From G965213525 sp965213525 (GTDB lineage Bacteria > Actinomycetota > Acidimicrobiia > Acidimicrobiales > Poriferisodalaceae), in contig OZ243889.1 of NCBI GenBank assembly GCA_965213525.1, positions 3,162,001 through 3,226,000 of the forward strand: a DNA stretch of 64,000 nt, written 5' to 3'. Shown piece by piece: positions 34,827 to 41,879 of this stretch. The translations under genes were made by a program, and so were the position numbers. The notes under the pieces are model-generated. The model did no database searches. It was not told where the DNA came from and was given only the letters and a program-made list of their open reading frames with translations. How positions within the stretch are numbered: position 1 is the stretch's first letter; every line of letters begins with the position of its first letter.

Positions 34827-35854
34827 CCGCGGCCGCCCACCACCGCTCGCGCTCGGCGTCGAGCACTGACGTGACGGTGGTGATCCCCGCCTACCGGGCC
34901 GCCGCCGTGCTCGACACCGCGCTGGCGTCGGTGGCGGCTCAGACCGAGCCGGCAGGGGCGGTCGTCGTCGTCGACGACGCATCAGGAGATGACACCGCCG
35001 AGGTTGCGACTCGCTGGAAGGGCCGCCTGGGGCTGCACGTCGAACGTCTCGAGGACAACATCGGCGCGGGGGCGGCGCGTCGCCACGCCATGTCGCTCGT
35101 GCAGACCCCGCTCGTCGCCCTCCTCGACGCCGACGACGCCTGGCTGCCCGACCACCTCGAGGTGATGACCGCCCAGTACCGCCGGGCCCCGGGCCTGGTG
35201 AGCGCCTCGAACCTGCGGTGGGCGCCGGGCCGGCGCCTGGCGCAGCTGTCGTCGGCGCAGCGCCTGCCGGTCCCGCCCCCCGACGCCCAACTCGACTGGC
35301 TGCTGCGTGGGAACTTCGTCTACTCGGGCTGTCTGTTCTCCGTCGAGGACCACACCCGGGCCGGTGGCTTCCCGCAGCGTCGACGCAGCGAGGACTGGGA
35401 GCTGTGGCTGAGGATGGTCCTCGCCGGGGTGCAGATCAGCTCGCCGGGACACCCGACGGTCCTGTACCGCAAGGAGGCGGGGACGTTGTCAGCCGATGCG
35501 GCCTGCGTGCGTGACGACATCGAGATGCTGACCGCCATCCGGGCCGACCTCCCCGACGAGGTGCAGGGCATCGTCGACCGGTCGCTGCGGCGGCGGCGGG
35601 CGTCGCTGCGCTTCAGTGCCGGCCTCGAGGCCCGTCGCCGTGGCCGGCGTGCTGCCGGCACGGCTGAGCTGCTCGCTGCCGCTGCGCTCGACCGCTCGCT
35701 GCGCGGCGGCACGCGTCAGGTCGACGGCTCGGTGACGTTGCGAGCCCTCGCCGCCATCGTGCTGGGCGAGAGGATCAACGGGGTGCGCATGCGCTTCAGG
35801 GACGACCCCGACCGATCCTGGCCCAGGAGCGCCGGCGCCGCCGACGCCCCGTGA
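34823..35854 (+). CDS. Glycosyltransferase family 2 (paralogue of 32425-33438)
   Basis: The GTG at 34823 overlaps the flippase stop (GTGA). The 343-residue protein has 'VTVVIPAYRAAAVLDTALASVAAQ', 'VVVVDDASGDDTAEVA', 'VALLDADDAWLPDHLEVM' and 'RSEDWELWLRMVLAGVQI', the same GT-A motifs in the same spacing as the gene two positions upstream. Different residues in the loop between them ('RWAPGRRLAQLS' against 'YYPWTPGESMVL') suggest a different donor or acceptor. Its last 59 bases overlap the end of the converging GT4 gene. Confidence 0.9.
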   Translation: MTAAAHHRSRSASSTDVTVVIPAYRAAAVLDTALASVAAQTEPAGAVVVVDDASGDDTAEVATRWKGRLGLHVERLEDNIGAGAARRHAMSLVQTPLVALLDADDAWLPDHLEVMTAQYRRAPGLVSASNLRWAPGRRLAQLSSAQRLPVPPPDAQLDWLLRGNFVYSGCLFSVEDHTRAGGFPQRRRSEDWELWLRMVLAGVQISSPGHPTVLYRKEAGTLSADAACVRDDIEMLTAIRADLPDEVQGIVDRSLRRRRASLRFSAGLEARRRGRRAAGTAELLAAAALDRSLRGGTRQVDGSVTLRALAAIVLGERINGVRMRFRDDPDRSWPRSAGAADAP

Positions 35855-36989
35855 CCTGGCGGTAGACGTCCAACTGGGCGGCGGCAGCCGCGTCCCAGGT
35901 GTAGTGGTCCATCACCCTGTCGCGCAGCCGGCGTCCCGACTCGGCGTAGCGCTCGGGATCATCGAGGACCGCCTCGATCGCTGTGGCCAGCGCCGTGACG
36001 TCACCGACGCCGACGACGGGCACGTCGACGTCCCCGACGGCTTCGAGGTGGGGGGGGATGTCGGACACGATGACCGGGATGCCCGCCGACATGGCCTCCA
36101 GCAACACGAGGGGCATGCCCTCGAGCGAGCTCACCTGGGTGAGCGCCGCCGCACCGGTGAACAGCGCCGCCAGGTCGTCGCCGTAGACGTAGTCGAGCAG
36201 GAGGATGCGCTGGTCGGCCCGGGCGGCCGCCCGGATGCCGGCGGTGTAGTCGTCGCTGTGGCTCGACCCTCCGGCGACGACCATCTGCAGGTCGCGACCG
36301 ACGAGCCGACCGACGGCGTCGAGCACGACGTCGAGCTGCTTCTCGGGCACGAGACGTCCGACGAACAACAGGTAGGGACCGTCCTTGACGCCCATGGTGG
36401 AGCGTCGTGCCTCGGCGTCAGGCGGTTCGATGACCGGCTCGACGCCGTTGGGCACGAGGTGCACCGAACCCCGGGCGCCGTCACGCTCGAACCGCTCCTT
36501 CAGATCGGTGCTGACCACCGCGATGGCGTCGGGGACCCTCAGCGACATCCACCTCGACAGCCGGAGCAGGGTCTGGGCCCGCCGGCCCCACTTCGGACGC
36601 TCGTCGTCGAGGCCGTGGATGGTCTGCACGACGCGGCCCCGCGCCAGCGTGCGAGGGATGATCGCTCCGACCCCGGGGCCCAGGGCGTGGTAGTGGACGA
36701 TGTCGGGACGGCGTCGCACGACGTCCAGGCTGCAGAGCACGCTGTGGACGATGGCCTCGAGGTGCTTGGTCTGGATCGTGCGCACCCACCGCAGGGTCAT
36801 GCCCCGGTGCTCGTCGGTGGCCACCTGGCCGTCGGTGTCATCGACGTAGCCGGGCCGGCAGTAGACGGTGACGTCGTGGCGGGCGGCGAGGCGGGCGCCG
36901 AGCTCCTCGACCACTCGCTCGACGCCGCCGAAGCGAGCCGGCACACCCCGTTGACCGATCATCGAGATCTTCAGCCTGGGTTCGCTCAC
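35796..36989 (-). CDS. Glycosyltransferase family 4 (group 1)
   Basis: The GTG at 36989 overlaps the stop of the upstream (minus) gene by four bases. The 397-residue GT-B protein begins 'LKISMIGQRGVPARFGGVERVVEELGARLAARH' and has the family signature 'GPYLLFVGRLVPEKQLDVVLDAV' followed by 'SSLEGMPLVLLEAMSAGIPVIVSDIPPHLE', which carries the E-x7-E donor-binding motif. The N-terminal form is like Cps2F/rhamnosyltransferases of capsule clusters. Its very basic tail (GRRRRRRSW) is encoded in the part that overlaps the opposing GT2 gene. With the polymerase gene it forms a two-gene operon against the direction of the rest of the cluster. Confidence 0.9.
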   Translation of the reverse strand: MSEPRLKISMIGQRGVPARFGGVERVVEELGARLAARHDVTVYCRPGYVDDTDGQVATDEHRGMTLRWVRTIQTKHLEAIVHSVLCSLDVVRRRPDIVHYHALGPGVGAIIPRTLARGRVVQTIHGLDDERPKWGRRAQTLLRLSRWMSLRVPDAIAVVSTDLKERFERDGARGSVHLVPNGVEPVIEPPDAEARRSTMGVKDGPYLLFVGRLVPEKQLDVVLDAVGRLVGRDLQMVVAGGSSHSDDYTAGIRAAARADQRILLLDYVYGDDLAALFTGAAALTQVSSLEGMPLVLLEAMSAGIPVIVSDIPPHLEAVGDVDVPVVGVGDVTALATAIEAVLDDPERYAESGRRLRDRVMDHYTWDAAAAAQLDVYRQVTGRRRRRRSWARIGRGRP

Positions 36990-38446
36990 CGGTGCACCAG
37001 CTCCCTGTCGGATCCGTCCTCGTCGGCGGGGTCGAGCCCGCCCCTCATGCCGTGGCCCCACCCGGCGACGGCGGCGAAGTACCACCAGGCCATCGTCTGG
37101 GTGAGGAGGTTCTCGCTGACGAGCTGGGGCGCCACCGCCACGCCGACCGCGCAGCCGACGATCGCCACCGCCTTCTCGGTGGCCGTGCGAGCGCGGCGGC
37201 GTCGTCTGATCAAGGTGGCGGCGACGGCGGCAACGGCCACGAAGGTGGCGACGAGCCCGAAGGCGCCCATCTCGACGTAGGCCTGGACGAACACGTTGTG
37301 GGCCTCGAGCTCCTGGGGGGTGAGCGAGGGGATCGTGTCGAGGCCGAGGCCGGTGGCCGGGGAATCGTCGGCGAGGGGGACCAGCTGCTCCCAGTACTGC
37401 ATCCGCCACTCGAGGCTGTTCTCGGGCACGTCCTCGGCCTCGATCTCATCACTCCCGAGGTCGGCGAGACGGGTCGCCACCGACGGCACGGCCACCAAGG
37501 TGACGGCGATGATCGCCACGAGGGTGACGAGCAGGGCGCGCGACCGCCGCAGACCGAGGTAGGCGAGGCCGGCCAGGGCGGTGATCCACCCGAAGCGGGC
37601 GTAGGTGGCGCCGAGCATCAACCCCACGACGGCGGCGGCGGCGAGGCACCAGGACCGGCGCCGCCCCGTCGAGCTGAGTCCGACCCCGACGACCAGGAGC
37701 AGCACCATCACCAGGTAGGTGGCGAAGGGGTTGGGGTGCACGAACGTCCCGGTGACCCGCCCGACCGCGGTGTCGCTGTAGGCGATGCCCCCGCCGAGCA
37801 TCTGGGAGAAGGCGAGCGCGGAGGGGACCACGGCCGAGGCGGCGACGGCCGTCCACACCAGGCGCAGCTGCGAGGGACGCTGGGCGAGCAGCTGCTCGAG
37901 GGCCACGAACATCAACAAGCCGGCCACGACCTCGACCGCCCCCTTCACCGCCGCGGCGCGGTCGACCGAGGTCAGGGCGGCCATGACGGCTGCCACGGCC
38001 ACGAGCCCGAGGCCGAAGGTGCCCACCGAAGGCCGCACCCACCGCCCGACCCTGATCTGCACGGCCAGCCAGATGAGGGTGGTCGTGACGAACATGGCAC
38101 CGAGGGCGGTGCCCGGGTCGAGCCCGGTGGCGGCGGCGCCCCCGTCGAAGACGTCGAGCATCGGGCGGGTGGCCAAGACCGCCACGATGAACCAGTCGAA
38201 GCGGAACAGCCCGACCACCGCGGCGACGGCCCCGACGGGCAAGGCGGCGAGGGCGGCGGTCTCTGCTGGTTCCAGACCGTCGACGAACAACAGCACGGCG
38301 GCGACGATGAGGCCGATGTCGAGGGCGACGACGAGGGCGACCAGGGAGCTAGGCAGCGACGGTCCACCGGAGCGCCCGGACGCCGGGGTCGCCGCCGGGG
38401 CGTCACGCTCACCCGCGGGGGGTTCGATGACGTCGGTGCGGCCCAC
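36986..38446 (-). CDS. O-antigen ligase/polymerase family membrane protein (Wzy-like)
   Basis: The 486-residue protein starts at GTG 38446, 8 bases after a TATCCT -10 element. It has 10-12 membrane helices, the longest external loop between about residues 300 and 370, and a Wzy_C-like region: 'FVHPNPFATYLVMVLLLVVGVGL', 'RRSWCLAAAAVVGLMLGATYARFGWI' and 'PATGLGLDTIPSLTPQELEAHNVFVQAYVEMGAFGL' with the conserved HN. In a Wzx/Wzy system it would polymerise repeat units outside the membrane; a ligase role cannot be excluded. Confidence 0.87.
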   Translation of the reverse strand: MGRTDVIEPPAGERDAPAATPASGRSGGPSLPSSLVALVVALDIGLIVAAVLLFVDGLEPAETAALAALPVGAVAAVVGLFRFDWFIVAVLATRPMLDVFDGGAAATGLDPGTALGAMFVTTTLIWLAVQIRVGRWVRPSVGTFGLGLVAVAAVMAALTSVDRAAAVKGAVEVVAGLLMFVALEQLLAQRPSQLRLVWTAVAASAVVPSALAFSQMLGGGIAYSDTAVGRVTGTFVHPNPFATYLVMVLLLVVGVGLSSTGRRRSWCLAAAAVVGLMLGATYARFGWITALAGLAYLGLRRSRALLVTLVAIIAVTLVAVPSVATRLADLGSDEIEAEDVPENSLEWRMQYWEQLVPLADDSPATGLGLDTIPSLTPQELEAHNVFVQAYVEMGAFGLVATFVAVAAVAATLIRRRRRARTATEKAVAIVGCAVGVAVAPQLVSENLLTQTMAWWYFAAVAGWGHGMRGGLDPADEDGSDRELVHR

Positions 38447-38454
38447 CTCGGGGG

Positions 38455-38460
38455 AGGATA
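38455..38460 (-). promoter_or_regulatory. -10 element TATCCT, leaderless promoter of the O-antigen-ligase-like gene
   Basis: On the minus strand TATCCT (38460-38455) is followed by 8 bases and then the GTG start codon at 38446. No Shine-Dalgarno sequence fits in the gap, so the transcript is probably leaderless. A -35 hexamer is not obvious (TCCCTG at 17 bases). Confidence 0.5.
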
Positions 38461-38625
38461 GAGCCCACCTGGGTCACCAGGGACGCCGCCGTGGCGGTGT
38501 TGTGGGCGGTGTGTCAGAGACCGTCGAGCCGACGGACCGGGCCCGTGGCCGGACCGCTCGGTGCCGCTGGTGCGGTTGTCGGGCCGTTGGGGCCCACCCG
38601 CCTGCGCCTGACGCAAGGCGAGTTG

Positions 38626-38631
38626 TACCTT
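38626..38631 (+). promoter_or_regulatory. -10 element TACCTT, leaderless promoter of the Wzz-like gene
   Basis: TACCTT (38626-38631) ends 8 bases before the GTG start codon at 38640. It lies in the same GTACCTTCG context as the elements at 25751 and 26569. No TTGNNN -35 hexamer is found at the usual distance. Confidence 0.5.
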
Positions 38632-38639
38632 CGTGGCGT

Positions 38640-39638
38640 GTGGAACTGATCGATTTCTTCCGAGGTCGCTGGCTGGTGCTCGTGGTGCTCGCGCCGGTGC
38701 TCGCCGGTGCAGCTGCGGTGGCCCTCGTCATCTCGACCGCCGAGGACGAGTACAGCATCACCGGGTTGACCTCGGTGCGGGCCGCAGTCGTCGACACCGA
38801 CGCTCGTGCGCTCGGAGCGGCGATCGACGAGTTCGACGCCATCGTCAGCGACCCCGAGCTCACCGGTGAGATCGCCGACGCCTACCCCGAGGTCACGTTC
38901 TCACCGATCCTGGTCGAACAGGTCGGCGACGCTGCCGACGTCCGCCTCACGATGACAGCGTCAGAGCCGGGCGCCGGTGAGGAGATCCTCCAGTTGGCCG
39001 CCCGCCGGGGTCTGATCGGCATCGCTCAGAACGGCCTGCGTGCCGCCGCCCTGTCGGTCCAGAGCGCTGAGGAACGGGTCGACGAGACCTCAGCGCGGGT
39101 CTCGACCATCGAGGCTTCCGCTGGCGTGCAAGACGTCCTCAACGCCCATCGCATCCGCCAGAGCGACCTGTTGGCGTTGCGCAACTCGTTCGCCCAGGCG
39201 ATCGGCAACGAACCTCTGCGCGTCGAGCTGGCCGAGCTGATCTCGGCCAAGGAGGCCGAGCTGGCCGAGATCGGCCGGGTGCTGGCCGAGTACGACGTCG
39301 TGCGCACCCAGCTCGACTCGTCGTTGCAAGAGCTCGCCGCCGCTGAGTTCCAGGTCACCCTCGGCAACGTCAACCTCGCCGAGCTGCGCGACTCGACGGT
39401 GCCTCGCGCCGTGCAAACCACTCAGGTGTCCCAGGTGCCCGATCTGTTGCGAGCGGCGGTGGCCGCCGGTGCGGTGGGCGTCGCGGTCGTCTTGGCCCTC
39501 GGTGTGCTGTTGAACCGCCGCCGCCGGGAGGAGCGAGACGACCTGGCCGAGGTCCCTCCCCCGGCCACCACCCGCAACGGGGCGGTGGCGGAGCACGACC
39601 CGGTGATCGACGACGACCAGATGGTCGGCGTCCGGTGA
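38640..39638 (+). CDS. Wzz-like polysaccharide chain-length/co-polymerase protein
   Basis: The GTG at 38640 gives 332 residues. The layout is that of a chain-length determinant: a short N terminus with a first helix (about residues 11-31, WLVLVVLAPVLAGAAAVALVI), a large external alpha-helical domain with heptad-like sequence (about 130-250, 'LAELISAKEAELAEIGRVLAEYDVVRTQLDSSLQELAAAE'), and a second helix near 270-290 ending in RRRREERDD. No tyrosine-kinase domain follows, and none is in the window. It would set glycan length together with the polymerase encoded divergently next door. Confidence 0.82.
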   Translation: MELIDFFRGRWLVLVVLAPVLAGAAAVALVISTAEDEYSITGLTSVRAAVVDTDARALGAAIDEFDAIVSDPELTGEIADAYPEVTFSPILVEQVGDAADVRLTMTASEPGAGEEILQLAARRGLIGIAQNGLRAAALSVQSAEERVDETSARVSTIEASAGVQDVLNAHRIRQSDLLALRNSFAQAIGNEPLRVELAELISAKEAELAEIGRVLAEYDVVRTQLDSSLQELAAAEFQVTLGNVNLAELRDSTVPRAVQTTQVSQVPDLLRAAVAAGAVGVAVVLALGVLLNRRRREERDDLAEVPPPATTRNGAVAEHDPVIDDDQMVGVR

Positions 39639-40663
39639 GCCCCGCACCCCCGACGGGCTCGGCGATCGCGCCGGTGACATCGACAGCCCCGTCGGCCTCG
39701 GTGGCGCCGGTGACAACGCCAGCTGCGTCACCGCCGGTGCCGGGGCCACAGCTGCGTTCGGCCGAGGCGCTCGGCGCCGGTGACCTGTGCTTCGTCGTCG
39801 GCACGGGCCGCTGCGGGTCGACGTTGGTCCAAGAGCTCGTCGCCCGTCACGACCGGGCCGGGTTCGTCAGCAACGTCGACGACCGCATCCCTGGCGTGGG
39901 GCGTCGGTTGACCTCGGTCGCCCCCGAGGTGTACCGGCGCCTGCCCTCCTCGTTCACCGCCAAGGGGCGGGTGCGCTTCGCCCCGTCAGAGGCCTACCTG
40001 GCGCTCGCCCGTGAGGTGTCGCCGACGGTGGTCGACCCGGCGAGCGACCTGACCAGCGCCGACGTGACGCCGTGGTTGGTGGAGCGGACCGTCACCTTCT
40101 TCCGCCGTCGGGCCGACGCGCTGGATGACCGGATGCTGGTGGCCAAGCTGACCGGTTGGCCCCGCCTTGCCCTGCTCGAGGCGATCGTGGCCGAGGGCCG
40201 CTACGTCCACGTCGTGCGCGACCCCCGAGCCGTGGTCAACTCGCTGCTGCAGATGAGCTGGTGGGGCGCGCACCGCGGGCCCACCGGCTGGGCCCTCGCC
40301 CCCCTCGACGAGGCCGAGCAGCACGCTTGGGACCGCCACGGGCGCTCCATCCCGGCCCTGACCGCCATCGGCGTCCGTCGGCTGCTCGATGCCTACGCTG
40401 GCGCGTCGGCCGCGGTCGGCGCGTCCCGTTGGCTCGACATCCGCTACGAGGACCTCGTCGCCGCACCGACCGAGGTGCTCGCCTCGGCGCTGGCCCACGT
40501 CGGCCTCGAGCTCGACGACGCCTTCGCCGCCCAGCTCGAACGGGTCCCGATCCGTGGCGGACGACTGCGGGCCGATCTCAGCGACCTGACCGATGCCCAG
40601 CGAGGCGCGGTGACCGACGTGCTGGCGGGCGCCCTCGACCGGTGGGGCTACGACGCCGGATGA
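39635..40663 (+). CDS. Sulfotransferase family protein
   Basis: The GTG at 39635 overlaps the previous stop (GTGA). After a 45-residue Pro/Ser/Thr-rich N terminus the 342-residue protein shows the PAPS 5'-phosphosulfate-binding loop 'VVGTGRCGSTLVQEL' (about residues 54-68) and the 3'-phosphate motif 'VHVVRDPRAVVNSLL' (about 190-204), the two landmarks of PAPS-dependent sulfotransferases. 'DIRYEDLVAAPTEVLASALAHVGLELDD' is also typical. The likely role is to sulfate a sugar of the glycan made by this cluster; the acceptor is inferred from position only. No PAPS synthesis gene is in the window. Confidence 0.85.
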   Translation: MSPAPPTGSAIAPVTSTAPSASVAPVTTPAASPPVPGPQLRSAEALGAGDLCFVVGTGRCGSTLVQELVARHDRAGFVSNVDDRIPGVGRRLTSVAPEVYRRLPSSFTAKGRVRFAPSEAYLALAREVSPTVVDPASDLTSADVTPWLVERTVTFFRRRADALDDRMLVAKLTGWPRLALLEAIVAEGRYVHVVRDPRAVVNSLLQMSWWGAHRGPTGWALAPLDEAEQHAWDRHGRSIPALTAIGVRRLLDAYAGASAAVGASRWLDIRYEDLVAAPTEVLASALAHVGLELDDAFAAQLERVPIRGGRLRADLSDLTDAQRGAVTDVLAGALDRWGYDAG

Positions 40664-41874
40664 GGATCCTCCACGTCAACAAGTTCCTCTACCGGCGCGG
40701 CGGCGCCGAGGCCTACATGTTCGACGTGGCCGAGCTGCAGCGCCAGCGGGGTCACGAGGTGACGTTCTGGGGCATGCAGCACCCCGAGAACGACCCGACG
40801 CCCCTGTCAGATCTCGGTCCGAGCCACGTCGAGCTCGAGCCACCCCCGGCAGGAGCCAGGGAGCGGGCCAAGGGTCTGGCCCGGATGGTGTGGTCGCGCT
40901 CGGCTCGCCGGGGGCTCGACGAGGCCATCGGCCGTTGGCGGCCCGACGTGGTGCACCACCACAACATCTACCACCAGCTCTCGCCGTCGATCCTGAGGGC
41001 GTGCGCCAGCCACGGTGTGCGCACGGTGATGACGTTGCACGACTACAAGCTCGCCTGCCCGAGCTACCAGATGCTCGCCGGCGGTGAGCCGTGCCGGGCC
41101 TGCCTCGACGGCTCGACGTGGATCGAGCCGGTGCGCAAGCGGTGCAAGGGCGGCGCTGTCGGGGCGTCGCTCGCCCTGGCCATCGAGTCGAGCCTGCACC
41201 ACACGTTCGGGGCCTATGACCCCGTCGACGTCTTCGTCTGCCCCAGCCGCTTCCTGGCCTCCACCATGCTCGAGGCCGGCATCGCCCCCGAGCGCATCGA
41301 GGTCGTCTCGCACTTCGCCACCGAGGCGCCGGCGGTCGACGCGATGTCGCGACACCAGCGCCGGGTCGTGACCGCCGGTCGGCTGGCCCACGAGAAGGGC
41401 GTCGACGTCGTCATCGCCGCCATGGAGCGACTCCCCGCCGACGTCGAGCTCGTCGTGGCCGGCGACGGGCCCGACCGGGCCGAGCTGGAGCGGCTCGCCG
41501 CCCCGCTCGGTGACCGGATCACCTTCACCGGGAGGGTTGACCGAGCCGAGGTCATCCGGCTGCTGTCGTCATCGTCGGCGGCGATCGTGGCCTCGCGCTG
41601 GCACGAGAACCAGCCGATGATCGTGCTCGAGGCCCTTGGCTGTGCCACCCCGGTGATCTGCACCGACCTCGGCGGGCTCCCCGAGCTGGTCGCCGGCGAC
41701 CGTGGGCGGGTCGTCCCCCACGACGACGCCGCGGCGCTGGCGAGCGCCATCGGCGAGCTGGTCGACGACGCGGCCCTCGCCCGCCGGTTGGGCGAGGCCG
41801 GCCGGGCGTTCGTGCGAGAGGAGTTCGCGGTCGACCGCCACCTGGACGCCCTCGACCGCCTCTACCGGGGCTGA
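40660..41874 (+). CDS. Glycosyltransferase family 4 (group 1)
   Basis: The ATG at 40660 overlaps the sulfotransferase stop (ATGA). The 404-residue GT-B protein starts 'MRILHVNKFLYRRGGAEAYMFDVAELQRQRGHEVTFWGM', has 'DVVHHHNIYHQLSPSILRACASHGVRTVMTLHDYKLACPSY' with a cysteine-bearing 'EPCRACLDGS' loop, and the donor-binding domain 'RVVTAGRLAHEKGVDVVIAAM' followed by 'ENQPMIVLEALGCATPVICTDLGGLPE'. The dehydrated 'HDYKLACP' subtype is common in surface-glycan clusters. It is the last plus-strand gene before the second BNR protein and ends 5 bases from it. Confidence 0.9.
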   Translation: MRILHVNKFLYRRGGAEAYMFDVAELQRQRGHEVTFWGMQHPENDPTPLSDLGPSHVELEPPPAGARERAKGLARMVWSRSARRGLDEAIGRWRPDVVHHHNIYHQLSPSILRACASHGVRTVMTLHDYKLACPSYQMLAGGEPCRACLDGSTWIEPVRKRCKGGAVGASLALAIESSLHHTFGAYDPVDVFVCPSRFLASTMLEAGIAPERIEVVSHFATEAPAVDAMSRHQRRVVTAGRLAHEKGVDVVIAAMERLPADVELVVAGDGPDRAELERLAAPLGDRITFTGRVDRAEVIRLLSSSSAAIVASRWHENQPMIVLEALGCATPVICTDLGGLPELVAGDRGRVVPHDDAAALASAIGELVDDAALARRLGEAGRAFVREEFAVDRHLDALDRLYRG

Positions 41875-41879
41875 TCGCC

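Noticed and set aside
36992..38461. 489-codon plus-strand open frame opposite the polymerase gene
   Set aside because: Gly/Glu/His/Asp-rich antisense shadow; the minus strand encodes clear membrane helices of the O-antigen ligase family.
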